Assembly (NCBI RefSeq): GCF_011075055.1
Contig: NC_058141.1
Span: 14,393,639 to 14,457,638, forward strand
Origin: Mangifera indica
Lineage: Eukaryota; Streptophyta; Magnoliopsida; Sapindales; Anacardiaceae
Length of the DNA stretch: 64,000 nt
Direction of reading: 5' to 3'
A program made the position numbers and the translations under genes. This document shows, one piece after another, positions 11,297-23,800 of the stretch. Positions within the stretch are counted from its first letter, which is position 1. Every line of letters begins with the position of its first letter. A model generated the notes under the pieces. It worked only from the letters and a program-made list of their open reading frames with translations, was not told the origin of the DNA and did not search any database.

Positions 11297-13642
11297 TTTG
11301 AAATACTTAACTCATCTTCGTAATGCTCAATTCACAGATTAAAGTCAGCATCCTCCACCAAATTGCACAGTACAACCCCTTAAACCAGCGTTATATCCAC
11401 ACCGTTCAGACAGATTATACCAAATATCAACGTAATTAATCTTATTTACAACACCCCGTTACAAACAATAATCAATATGTAATAGCCGTAACCTCCCCTC
11501 AATTGTTTTTAATCCTTAGATTTTGTGGTCACCTAAATCACACAAACATGTAATTTGATCCCAAATGTTCTCACAGAAACTTTAAAATCTGAAAAACGTT
11601 TTTGCCTTGCTTGTGCATTCACTAAACACCCTGGTAGCAAAAAAAACATCCAAAATAATTCAGATGGAAAACAAGCATAACAATGTGCATAACAGAATAT
11701 CCAAATCGAGATTTTAAACATACAAACGGCAACATATGCTTCAAAATCTGAAAGTGTAACGGAAAGCAAGCGCGTAGCGCATGAAATAAAACCCAGTAAA
11801 TGCATGAAAAAAAGTAAGCTGAAAAGGGAAAAGGGAAGAAGAAAATCTCATGCATACCTCAATAAATGTCAGTTGTGTTTGGTTTTGTGAAAGAGAATGA
11901 AAGAGATAAAATGATTTGCTAAATATAGAAGGAAGTTAAATAAGAATATAGAGAATGAAGAGGAGGTTACTCTTACACATGCCATGACAGAAGGAGATTT
12001 TCAGAGGATGAGAAACAGACAAATTTAAACGATTTTATTTAGCTCCCTTATAGTTTGAGAATTTATTCCCTGTTGCAACAATGTAATAAAATTAATCTTC
12101 AGGGACTAATCGCAATTATTTAAGTTATATTTAAATATTCATTCATAAATTCTACGACAATCAAAGGACTGAATAAAAATATCTAATTTTGAATATGCAC
12201 GATTTCACAGAGAGAAAAAGAACATAGGAATTAGATTGGGATGGGAAAGGGGAGTTGAGTGAGAAAAGAGAATCTGGCGGGAGGCATTCTAACATTGACC
12301 TAATTATTTATTTTATATTAATTACAAATAAAAAATAAAAAAAGGGTAATAACTTCCAATAACGAGAAAGTGACTTTGACTTGCCAAAATTCAACGTGTC
12401 TCGTGCTGAACCAGCCACATTTTTCACCAAAAATACCGTTAAACGCAACGGGATCTACTCTTCCATTCAATTCAACCGCCACCATCACAGAGTTTCCGGC
12501 GAGTGCCTCCTCTTTCTATCAGAGCCGTCCATCAAATTTCTTGGTTAGTGTTTAATAGAAAAACCATGAAATACTACTTCCCATCTAAGTGCGTCTTTAA
12601 CACGCGTTGAAATGCAAGGATCAAACCTAATTTTTTTATTTTTGAGAGAGTCATGCGATGCATTATTTTTATTAATTTATTTAATTCATGCAAATTTTAG
12701 ATAAATTTAAAATCTAAGTAATTATTTGTTAGTCTGATTTAAAAAAAATTAAATAATTATTATAAAAATTTATTACATTTATTGGATTATAATATAATTG
12801 AAAGAAAACAAGTGAGAGCGTGACAGAAACGTAAAAGAAAGTCAAGCATGATATCTGAATCTGAGGTTGGCACATGCTCAACGCCGTCCTTTAATCTCGA
12901 GAAGCGTTTCTATTCATTTATTTATTGATTCTCGGACCCGAAAGTTAAGTTGATTTTCCAATCACGCCACTCGCATGCACCACCAATTCCAGGGGCAGAG
13001 CTGGGCTTCTGGGCCTACTCTCAGTTTAAAAAAAAAATTGATACAGCTTTTCAGCCCAAATTGTTACACAGCCCATAGAAGTATTTCTTTTCAAGGTTAA
13101 AATATCCGCAGACTACTTCCCTCCCGGTTTCCCTTCAGCACCAACTTATCTCTCTCTTTGTGGTAATCCCGAAAGTTTTGGTTAGAATTTGGGATATTTC
13201 ATTCGGGTAATCAAGGTATGCAGACTTGCTTTCTGTTTTTCTAGTTTTGATTGCATCAATTTCTTTTTTGGGTGCAGATTTGAACCATTTGGTTTTTCCT
13301 TCTACTGTCACAACACAGACACACTCTCTTACCCCTTCTTTATAAAAACCTCTCCCTCTTTTTCTTTTCAATCCATAAACCCTCTCATTACGATTTTCCC
13401 ACCTGGAAACCCTAATTTTGATTATTTTTATTGGGAAAGTTTCTTCCCCCTTTTAATTTAGCTTTGTGAAAAAAAAAATCTCTTGTTGTAATTTTTTGTA
13501 TTGTTTCTAATTTTATTTTCTAATTTTGAGTTAACATTGCCGTCATGGAAGCTTAACATTACCCATTTGTTAATACGGTTTAAATCAGGTTGCACCCGAT
13601 TTTACTCAGTTGGTCACTAGACCTCACGAACAAATTTTCAGA
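11297..13642. promoter_or_regulatory. Divergent intergenic region between the DENN and Sel1-repeat genes
   Basis: About 2.3 kb between two divergent genes. It should hold both promoters and leaders. On the DENN side a donor-like GAG/GTATGC at 11858 (minus) suggests a leader intron. On the Sel1 side, pyrimidine-rich leader sequence with AAACCCTAA at about 13408 precedes the ATG; AAACCCTA telo-box motifs are common in leaders of plant housekeeping genes. The segment 12290-12880 is AT-rich and without similarity I can name. Confidence 0.55.
13308..13483 (+). repeat. Leader repeat, copy A (upstream of the Sel1-repeat gene)
   Basis: About 176 bp of pyrimidine-rich sequence in the presumed leader of the Sel1-repeat gene. 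It aligns with 16671-16873 in the same orientation. Shared words, in the same order, include TCACAAC, ACACACTCTCT, AAAAACCTCTCCCT, ATAAACCCTCT, ATTACG, TTTTCCCACCTG, AAACCCTAATTTT, AATTTAGCT and TGTGAAAAAAA. Differences are scattered substitutions and small indels, so this is an old duplication and not an assembly duplicate. Confidence 0.85.
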
Positions 13643-15685
13643 ATGTTTACCCTAAAATCCGCCGCTCTCCGTCTTGTACAATCCAATCAACTGCAGCAAC
13701 AGGTAAGCCATTTCCGCCTTCTCAATCTTCCTTCATCCTCCCATTCAATTAATTAGGCTTTTGTGGCATTGCTTCTCAGAGATGGCTGCACAGCAGAAAC
13801 AAGAAGGCCATGGAGTTGATAGCTAAAGGATGGAGTGCGTTGAAAGAAGTTGACAGAGTTATCGATTACTGTGAACTCAAAGATCGGCGCCTTATCCCTC
13901 TTCTCAAGGTATTGCTAACCGCTTCTATGTCATTTATGTCCAGATTTTTGGCCTGCTTTTTAATTTTTAGTTTTGATACTTTCGATTTCAGACGGCAAAG
14001 GAGAATTTTGAGTTGGCTCTGGAGGTGGACAACTCAAATACGCATGCCCGGTATTGGTTATCAAAATTGCATTTGAAGTATCATGTTCCTGGGGCATGTA
14101 AAGCCATGTAAGTGCATTCTTTTTGGTGTCTCAATGGCCTACCATTAGAATTCAAAACTATTTAAACACTATTTTCTTTGGCTGTTTATTTTTTCTCAGT
14201 GAGAAATTTGGAATTGAATGCCATAACGCAATATTATTAAGATAATGTCATTTAAAAGACATACATACTTCCTGGTAAATTACAAAGTCATGCATGCTTA
14301 AATGATTGATAACGTTTCTACTTTTTCCTATGATAGAGGAGCTGCATTACTGGTAGAAGCTGCTAATATGGGTGATCCAGATGCCCAATATGAATTAGGT
14401 TGTCACTTGAGACGAGAGGTTAGATTCTTCATTCCCCATCTCGATGGTAATATATTTTCTGATGCATTTATAAGATATTAGAAAGTAATAGTGGCCTCTT
14501 TTCTATTGATAGAATGATTATGTCCAATCAGATCAACAAGCTTTCTATTATATAGAGAAGGCCGTTGACCAGGTATGTCCCCTGTAGCTGATGCATATTA
14601 TCATATAAGAATGTCTCAAAATCTTATAGAACTGTTATATTTTAGTTGCATCCAGGTGCTTTATACCTTTTGGGTGCAGTATATTTGACAGGAGACTGTT
14701 TGAAGAAAGATATTGCCTCAGCATTATGGTGTTTCCATAGGGCATCAGAAAAGGTAAAGTTATTCTTAATACTTGACATATCACAATTATTATTGGATGT
14801 TGTTAAACTGTGCTTGATACACTATGTTTTAACATGCCCTGACCCATGTCATGCCTTGGTTGGGGCTTGCCATGGTGTGGCACTACCCTGTGTCATACAT
14901 TTGTTTGGACATGCAAGTTTAACAGCAGCATTGCCAAAACACAGAGCATGCCTGGTGCAAAATGTTAAAGAATTTTGAATGGTGTTTGGGAATATTATTC
15001 AGTACAAATCTCATTTCTCCTCTTCAAATGTATGCAGGGACATGCTGGTGCTGCTATAGCATATGGATCTCTCCTTCTAAGAGGTTAGGTTTTTCTTAGC
15101 TTCTTAGCATTGGACATCTAACTTATGCTTTCCCAAAATATTTTTAAGCTTATTGGTGATTTTATAAGTTATGATTTATAATTCACATTGGATATCCTAA
15201 ATTTGAGAAAAATAAGAATCTTTATCACTCCTTGAAAATACATATATGATTTGTGAATGGCACATGATTGATCTAAGTTCACAAGATCCAATTTATGGAT
15301 GTGGCCTGTGCTGGGTATGTTTTAGTTCCTTCCTAGAAGATCACTTGTACGGAAAAAAGAGTCATTTTCCTTGGAAATCGTAGAACGTAACTGATCTGTA
15401 TGGTCTGTTCCCATTTTGGGTATCCCTCATTGGTGTTATTGTCATGCCTCAGGAGTGCAAGTTCCAGAATCCTTGACAAAGTTTGATTCAAAGAAGAGTT
15501 CTGCTGTAAAAAGAGCAAGGATTAATGCGCAGAGCCCCTTGATGAATCCAGTAGAGATGGCAAAAGAACAGTTTGAGGTTGCGGCAAGAGCGGGATGTGA
15601 TCTTGGATTAAAGTGGTTGCAAAGACTTGAGGAGGAAGAGAAGCGATTACTAGCTGAAGATGGTTCCCTGGCCTCATCTTCATGA
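13643..15685 (+). CDS. Sel1/TPR-repeat protein, possibly mitochondrial
   Basis: Eight exons give 277 residues: 13643-13702, 13780-13908, 13992-14107, 14337-14418, 14513-14572, 14646-14753, 15038-15083, 15453-15685; every phase matches. The N-terminus ([20 protein letters not shown] then RWLHSR) is Arg/Ser-rich with almost no acidic residues, which fits a mitochondrial presequence. The middle carries alpha-helical repeats of Sel1 type: [62 protein letters not shown], and finally [20 protein letters not shown]. Sel1 repeats are protein-interaction scaffolds; the partner is unknown. The C-terminus is Glu/Ser-rich. The first ATG of the open frame was chosen because it opens the presequence-like segment. 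I do not recognise a named orthologue. Confidence 0.9.
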
Positions 15686-17049
15686 TGCTAAGTTCATATC
15701 AGGAAATGGAAAAATATATTCATAATTCCCCAGTCCAATGCGGTGAAGGTTTAATTTAATTGTTTTGAATAATCTACCCCATGTGATTTTAAGAGTTTTG
15801 ATTATTAGTAAACTCATTATGAATCACTCCAAAAGCAGGTAAAGAGTCCTTTGAAGTTGGAGAGATGGTTTATATTTCTTTAAAGAGGCAGTAGTTTTGC
15901 CATTGAATATGGAATAGTATAGACGAGATGTGAAAGTAGAATGCATAAACGAGGGATGATAAGGTATTTTCATTGCAATTGCTACAATTTAGAGATGTAT
16001 TGATCTTTTAAATAATGTTGACAAACCCATTACGAGTTTCGTGTTCAGCCCAACATTGGCCCTCCTCAGATCCATCTCATCTAATCTAATCCATCAAATT
16101 TACTAAAACTTGAGTAAAATAACAATAAAATTATATAAATTTATTTTAAATATATATATATATATATAGTTTATATATTATAATATAATTAAATAATTTT
16201 AAATTAAAAATAAAATATTATCTAATCATATAATTATATATATTTATTTATTTATTTATATAAAAAATTATTTATATATTTAAAATAAATGTCTATAGAA
16301 TTACTTATAAAATATAGGTAATTTCATCAGAAAATGACAGCATTTGACTTGACAAACAAACTGGTATTTCTCGTTTTAATTTATTAATAGGTTTATTTTA
16401 TTTTATTTTGAGAAGAAGTATAAACAGGTTGTATCGTTTTAAATTATTACACTAGGAAAGGAAACGATAATCATAAAATATACATGTCAATTGCACTGGG
16501 TATTGTTTTAGTTGAATTTCTATGTGCCTACGTCCAATCATATTGCATCACCTGCATCACTCACCACCCTACCCTTTTTCATTCCTAAATTGCCTCTCTT
16601 TATTTTCCTTATTTCCAATTATATCCTTCCTTTCGTTGATTACTTCGCTTACACTTCTCCCTCGCTAGAGTCACAACGCGAACACACTCTCTCCCACCTT
16701 CGTTCTTTTCTAAAAACCTCTCCCTTTGTTTATTCTTCAATCGATAAACCCTCTTATTACGCTTTTCCTGCTTTTCCCACCTGAAAACCCTAATTTTCTT
16801 TTTTTCTTTTTTTACAGGGGAAGAAGTTTCCTCCCTTTCCCCCATCTAATTTAGCTCTGTGAAAAAAATCTCCTTTTTTCTAATTTTTGTAATGGATTCC
16901 AACACTTATTGTCTCTTTTTTTTCCTTGTTTTTTTTATATATCTGCCCAATTATTTATCAATCTAATTAAGCAAATTGAAAGTTTTAATTTTTTTATGAG
17001 AAAACAGAAAGAGGAACCCTAATTTCTTTATTTCATTTCTATTCTAATT
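15686..17049. other. Intergenic: Sel1 gene 3' flank and RIN13-like promoter/leader
   Basis: The 3' untranslated region of the Sel1-repeat gene occupies the left part. The segment 16120-16320 is very AT-rich, with a short (TA)n run near 16149-16168 and TTTA repeats at 16240-16260. The right part is the leader of the RIN13-like gene, including leader repeat copy B. Confidence 0.6.
16671..16873 (+). repeat. Leader repeat, copy B (upstream of the RIN13-like gene)
   Basis: Direct-orientation partner of 13308-13483, about 3.36 kb away. It has the same ordered series of words, including AAAAACCTCTCCCT, GATAAACCCTCT, AAACCCTAATTTTCT and AATTTAGCTCTGTG, plus small insertions such as an extra TTTTCCTGC block. 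It ends about 180 bp before the ATG of the RIN13-like gene, so it is probably transcribed as leader. Confidence 0.85.
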
Positions 17050-19920
17050 ATGGGCGAGAGTCACGTGGTTTTGGATATAAGTTCCGATGAAGAGAAGGCC
17101 TTTGATGAGCCAGAAGGGGACGCCTATAGCTGGTTATCCCAGCTTCTTTGTGATGACGTAGACGATTCTGATGAGGTGGTAGTGCTGGGTGAGATCAAGT
17201 CAAAGTCTTCCAAATCAACGGTCAATGATGAAGACGACGACGATTGTGTCGTTTTAGACGCTGACCCGGACAAACCCGTATCGGCTGATAATAATAAGGC
17301 GAGTGAGGGTGAGGGGGAGGGTGATGGAGATGGAGAGGAAGATGATTTGGTTGTAGTGAGAGAAAAGGGACAGGTCTGTATAGATTCAGCTGTGTTTTAT
17401 TTTTTGTTAATTTTATGTTTAATTGATTTTTTTTTATTGAATTCTGTTGTAAATTAAAGAGAAAAAGTCATTGGCAATGGAAAATAGCGTCAAGAAACTT
17501 GAATTTCTGAATTACGTTTTTATTTTTTTGGGATGGCAGTTGATGGTTAAGCTTTGCTTTAGGTTTATGATTTTTTGGTGGTGGTTACTATATTACAGTT
17601 ATTTGGTATATGTTGATTTCAGATAGGTGTTGATGGTTTGATGTATTTAGAGTTTATTTTTGGTTTAGAAGCCTCTGGGATGAGTGTAATTCTTGTTGGA
17701 TTTACATTTTGGGGCTGGCCATTGTAAATCTAAAAACAGGGTTAATGAGCTTGAAAATGAATTCAGGTCTTGTTGTAGGCCAGCTTCCAGTTTCTTGCAG
17801 AATGTTTACTGATTCATATCCTATGATTTGGTATAATTGGCTTAGTTTTGTCCACTTATACATGAACTTTTCTTCAGCAACAAGGCAATCTGAAAGGGTG
17901 AACCTTTGGAATCTAGATCATATGGTCCATTGAGAGTAAGTGGACTTTTTGTTTCTTGTAAATATAATTCCCAAACGCTTGTCGGATTTATTGCTGTCCT
18001 CTAGATGGTGCTTGACCTTTTTTTTTATTTTGGGGTGGGGGGGGTGGTTACTGATATGCACTCAGCACTACCTTTCAGTTTTCTTTGTTCACTGGATATA
18101 GTCTAAGAGAACTGCAATTTCAATGTCCAATGCCCAAAAAGATGACTAACTCCTGAAACTTGAAAGAAAATTTGTCTACGATATGATGTATGATTTCCTA
18201 GAGCATTTTGGATTCCTAAAGAGCATTAAACTATCTTTGAGATTTCTCAAACTATGGAATTGTCTGGGCCCCAGTACCTTAAATACATTTGCTGTTGAGC
18301 TATTCTGCATTCACTGCTTATCTTGACTTGATGTTAAAACGTTTCGTTTTACTTTTTTGCTCATGGATGACCTTGTTAAGTCACATCACATTATCAATTT
18401 CTCCGATATAATTTTTATTGGGAGATGTAGCTTCATATTTCTGACAAAAATGGTTGTTCTGTCTTCATTGTGATTGTAGATTGCATGCAGAGACTTCCCT
18501 CATCCACGACATCATTGTGTTAAATTTCCTTTCAGTTCTACTGCACATGAATTGCATTGCGACCAGGTAAATTTTATGGTTTTCTTTTTTCTCTGAAATA
18601 TTGGCAGATGCCCAGTGGTTGACATTTTATGGTGTTTATTTATGCTCTTTCCTTGCTGAAATGCAGTGTCATTGTTATGTCTGTGACTCAGTTGCTCCAT
18701 GTGCTCATTGGGGTTCTGGTGTTTGTGACATGGATCATTGTCATGCTACTGAGAAGCAAGAGTTCTGGAAATCTCTGCGGAAAAATTTTAGGCTTCAGAA
18801 AGATACTCCTGTACCAGTGAAAGTTCCAGACGCTTCTCTATCGACAACATTTTCACACCTTAACCGAATCCCACCTCGTGATATTATTCAATTGGCATCC
18901 AATTGTGTACCACAGAATCAGCTCTCCAGGCCAGGCATAGTCCGTACTTGCTCCTCTTCAAACAGATTGAACATTCCAAACATCATAAGTCAGAGTAGAA
19001 GCCGACTGCTAGGGCCAGTTGTTGCCAAAAACCGGTTACAGACACGCATGGTTTCTCAACAATCACCATTGCTTAGGGTACGCAATAATGTCATCCGCAG
19101 GGACAGAGGTCTTAATGGTGGTAACTTGGGAATGTTTAGAAGACCTGGGATTGCTGGAGGTGCCTCCACAATGAATCAGACTGTTTATGGCTCCTCAAAC
19201 AACAGCAGAGGCCCTTATGCATCACAAGTTACATGCACACCTGTTACCCAGGCCAAACCTACTGATGGGATTAACATGCAGTGGGTCCCCAACATGAGTC
19301 AGGATTCATGTACATATCAGAAGGGCTCCGAGACTGGCACAGGAAGTGTCTTTGTGAGTACAGTGCCCTCCCAATCCCTAGTGTACAGTCAGACAATTCC
19401 AGAACCTCAACTATACAGCCAGCCTATGTCTCAACAACTGATATATAGCCAACCAATTCCTCAACTGCGAATAGACAGCCAGCCTATTCCTGAACCTCAA
19501 GTAAGCAGTGAACCTGTTCCTCAACCCCTTGGATATGCTGAGCATAGTTCTCAATCAAATAATGACTTGATTACTGGTGAGCTTGGCAATCAAAGAGAAA
19601 ATACGAAAGGTCCAAATCTTGACCTTTCTGATTGTGACCCATGGGTAAACGTCATTGGAAGCAATCAACAACCTCCAATTGAAAATTGTCATCTCCATAG
19701 AACAGGGTCTACAAATGAGCCATTACCTTTCCAGGACTTCAATTCGCATTGTAATGGAGGTGCCAAATTCCATTACAGTGACCATGAATTTGATGATATC
19801 TGGTTTCAAGAAAATCGTGCAGTGCAGGTGCCAGAAGCATATGGACCTGCACATTTGGTTGATGCAGGTATGCTCTTATTTGATTTTGAAACCTCTTTCA
19901 ATGGTCTGGCACATGTATAG
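17050..19920 (+). CDS. RIN13: RIN13-like protein (RPM1-interacting protein 13 family)
   Basis: Three exons (17050-17373, 18480-18566, 18667-19920) give 554 residues. The N-terminus is highly acidic (LDISSDEEKAFDEPEGD and later Asp/Glu runs). A Cys/His cluster follows, from CRDFPHPRHHC to CHCYVCDSVAPCAHWG and VCDMDHCHA, the family hallmark and a likely metal-binding module. The rest is Ser/Gln/Pro-rich and probably disordered, with a decapeptide tandem repeat at 19384-19533. The family is named after an Arabidopsis protein that interacts with the RPM1 immune receptor and promotes resistance; At2g20310 is the match from memory. Function here is inferred from that family only. The C-terminal end is uncertain: a donor-like CAG/GTATGC at about 19866-19868 could splice to a later exon in place of reading to the stop. 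Confidence 0.85.
19384..19533 (+). repeat. Five 30-bp tandem units encoding a decapeptide repeat
   Basis: Within the last exon of the RIN13-like gene, five consecutive 10-residue units read YSQTIPEPQL, YSQPMSQQLI, YSQPIPQLRI, DSQPIPEPQV and SSEPVPQPLG. Each unit is exactly 30 bp, so copy-number changes keep the frame. A sixth, degenerate unit may begin at YAEHSSQS. Confidence 0.9.
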
Positions 19921-20870
19921 CCAATTATAGCTATTACTTTGCAAAAGAAGTTGAATATAATTATGTGCTTAGGTTGGGCTTACACTTTGTCATAGGACCT
20001 ATTCTAGTGCACTACTTATATGAAATGAAGTGTACAAAGTGTATTGGATGAATGAATCTGTACAGAGTAACAGATGCAGGCTAATCTTTTTTCTTAGTGA
20101 ATCCCAAACCTTAAAATTATGTCTCAGTTTCCTCATGAATTTTAGTGGATTTGGATTTTTCCCATATTTTCTTAATGGTTGTCTGCAATAGTTCTGTTAG
20201 GAAGGTTTGCTTTCTCACTGGGCGTTGCTGTAGCCTTATTGGCATGTGTTGTATTCGAGGGCCCCGAGTCAACTTTTGCTTCTGTAATCAGGTGAGCAAT
20301 TTGATGGTCACCATGTTTGTTAATCAAGTTTAACTAGGTCTGTGTAGTACGAGAAGAAAGCCATCAGCGATTATGTCAATTAGATCAATACCAAGAGAAT
20401 CTCACATATTGGCTACTTTTCAAAGGGGACACAGGAAGTTACATGTCTGTTTTCGAAATGACAGTAACAGCATATTTCGTTATTAAAGCCAATTTGAACG
20501 ATGAACATAATAATTTAAGAATCTAGGACGTTTGAAGGAATTCAGAATACAGAAGTAATTTAATCCATGCATTTAAATGCCCCACTTAAAAAAATAACTA
20601 GCTTTTATGTTCATAAAACCATAATGAATCAAAGGTTGAGAATTTCTATTACAACCATAATTTACTTATTATAATACTTTAGCAATTATAAACTATCAAA
20701 TAAGATTCAATGATACTACGAGCGCTAAATAAATTAAAACCTTTTTCTTAGGCAGCTGTGGTAGATTTCCTTGCATGCTGTGCTCACACAGCCAACAGCC
20801 AAAGGAGTTATGAGTGGCTAGTCAATGCAGTGATCAAAAGCTACGCTTGATAAAATAACCACTCATCCTA
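19921..20870. other. Intergenic between convergent RIN13-like and pfkB genes
   Basis: Contains the 3' untranslated regions of two convergent genes. A possible acceptor (CTGCAATAG at 20183-20191) could belong to an alternative last exon of the RIN13-like gene. Nothing else is recognised. Confidence 0.5.
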
Positions 20871-23800
20871 CTAAAAATAAGACGCCAACCGTGGGTCTGA
20901 CCTATGTGGAAGACCAGTTCGAGCTCCCAGAGCCCTACAGCCAAGAGCCGCCTGCAATCAAAAACAAATTCATGTTGCATTGATTTGATTGCCTTAAAGA
21001 AATTTCACTGTTTTAGTAAGTCTACATACCACTTGAGCAGCAAATGGCAACATTTTTTCTGAAGGCATGCTGGCACAGATGGCTACAAAAACAACAAACA
21101 AATTTGTATCATTTGTCCTCGTGAATCAAAAGATATGTAAAACCAACCCCCAACAGGTTCTAGAGATGACAAATAGGTCAGTTGAATTGTAAGTTACAAA
21201 AGATGGTTTTAACATCTGAGAGTTAAACCACAAAACCATGCAGTAAATTTTTAGGACAAATATGAAAAACCTTTACACCTACATGGAAATAACGGTGCTA
21301 TCCTAATTAATATGAAACAAAAGAAATTTAAAAAAAAAAAAAAATTGAGATCAACTGATTGCTATGATCAATCTCATCTTTCAGCAATATACCATCCTTG
21401 GAAGCAGAGAGGCATAACAATATTATGTTATGATTAAACAGTTATTCAAATGACAATATAAACCAATGAAGTGACAGAAAGGTTTGTAGAGGATGAAAAA
21501 ATATATGGACACACTGGAATCTTAGGTAGATTAACATTTTGGATGGAATGGTTAACTTACCGTAAAGAACTGCCCCAATAAATGCATCCCCAGCGCCAGT
21601 AGTATCAATAAGCTCTGACGGTGGAATCTTCTCAGCTGTTCCAACAAATAACCTCCCGCTTACAGTTCCTATCCCATCTGCTCTCAATTTCATCTCCAAC
21701 TGGAAGAATTTAAAGGGAAAAGAAACACAATAATATATTCCAAGCTCAGTGTTTTCCTTGTTTACAGTTGTAAGAGAAACTAAAAGGAAAATTTTGTTCA
21801 CGATAGTTCACACGTGTAAAGGCTGCAGCTCAAATTTACTGCACTGGGTTTCTTCCCATATTATGAAGCAATAAGAAAGGATCACACACAGAAGTTTGTT
21901 AGAAGCACAATACCGATGATACACATGTTGGGTAGGCTACACTCTCATCCTTTCTCTGGTTCAGAGATTCCAATAAGCTCTCCACATCAACTTCTTCCAA
22001 CTCGGCACCCTCTACAGAAACTGTAACAATGAAAATCTGTATATATATATTTTTTTTTTTCAAATAAGTGGACTAAGCGGGGTCACTTTAGCACAGTTTC
22101 CAACACTATGCTTACAAATCCCCCACACCACAAAAAAAAAAAAAAAAAACTGGGCATTTAAATACTCACCATTTTTGCTTCTCTCAAGCATTATGCATCC
22201 ATTTTCACCCAACGTTACGATGACAAATTTTAAATTTGGCAATCTCAAAAGCATGGAAACAAGTGCACTTGGAACAGATGGTGCCTCAGTCCACACCTAT
22301 CACATGAAAAGTATACAAGGTTTCCCATGCAAATTATCTCTAAACCAAAAATTAAACAACTACATCAGATAGATAATACATTAACCACTGAGGAATTGAA
22401 AAACCAGTTTCTATTTCTAAAGTTAGCTTGCCACACAGAGTAGATATAGAATACTAGAAGCGAAATTACTAAACATTGAGTTCAAAATTTAATAGTGTAA
22501 CAACTATAATTGGTTTTCATGCATGTAATTTGTTTCCTATAGCAACATTGAAACATTGGAATCATAGGACCAGTACATATTGATAACACAAGCAAGTTAT
22601 GCCCATGAGTGAAAGTTGCAGTGAAATATTTACAAAAGGAAAATAATTCAGGGATACAAGTAAATCACAAAGAGCCACATAGACTGTAATTAAGTTTAAT
22701 TACTCTTCTGTAATTATTTCTTCAATCATTGATATTCTCGTGTCTTTTTTTTTTTTAAAATAAGGGATTGATTTGAAAGAATGATTTCATCACTGAAACA
22801 CTCAAAACAAATTTTAGATTGTTGACATTTCTTATTGAGGCAGACTAACTCAACCACCAACAACATTTCATTACACAGTAAACTTGCCTGAGGAAATTTT
22901 GCTGAGCATACAGCATAATTGGTCAATTTCAGAAAATCATCCAACCTTTCTCTTTTCCGTTCTGCATCAAGTAAAATAGGTATGTTCCTGCAAGCAGCCT
23001 GTGCTGGAAGAATCCAATAACAGCTATTTAGTTCCCATTAGTTAGCATTCATAATTCTTGTACAAAGTAAATCAGGAATCGCCAAAATTACCCATAAACA
23101 GAAAGTACGTATGTAAATTCTACAATTCATGCAGTCATTCTGACAAGCTTGGGTCATTGTAATATTAAAAGAAAAAGACATGGAATCATTTCAAAACATT
23201 TGTCTTGTTTTTGCTCCGTTTGATATCTCATAAATAAATTAACCACCCATAATCATCATAAACTTCAGCCAGCAATACACTTTAGGGGTGAGCAAAATAG
23301 CTGACGGGAACTGGAACTGCCAGGTATCTGGCTTTCGATTTTGGTTCCTACCCGGAATTAGTCTACCTCGAGTAGGTTTCCGTTTCAATTTTTGTGAAAC
23401 TGACCGGTTCCAATTTTGGTTTCACCCCCTAAGGAATCGGAACCGACCTGAAAACCAGATCCAAATCAAAGTTAAGGTACTTGGTCAGTTGATTATAAAC
23501 ACATAATTTTCTTTTTCTTCTTTTCAGTTCTTTTACAACTTTATTATTTCCTCTTCTCTTGATTTTGTCTCTTTCTTCCCTTCTGTTCTTTTCTCTTGTC
23601 TTTTTTTTCTCTTTTCTTCTTCACTTCTTCCTCTTCCTTCTTTTTTCCTCCCCTCCCTCTTCTTTATTTGAAGGCCAAGAGGCTTTAGCCATGGCAATCT
23701 GGCCAACTGATGGCCAAATCGGCCAATCAAATCCAACAGTTCAACAGGTTGTTTGTCTTCAATACTTCCTGCCAAGTTTATTCTCTTTTCGAAATAAGCA

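Noticed and set aside
13189..13461. ORF in the leader of the Sel1-repeat gene (and a similar one at 16512-16784)
   Set aside because: Pyrimidine-rich leader sequence read as Phe/Ser/Pro; similarity between the two is DNA-level leader duplication with indels that break the frame.
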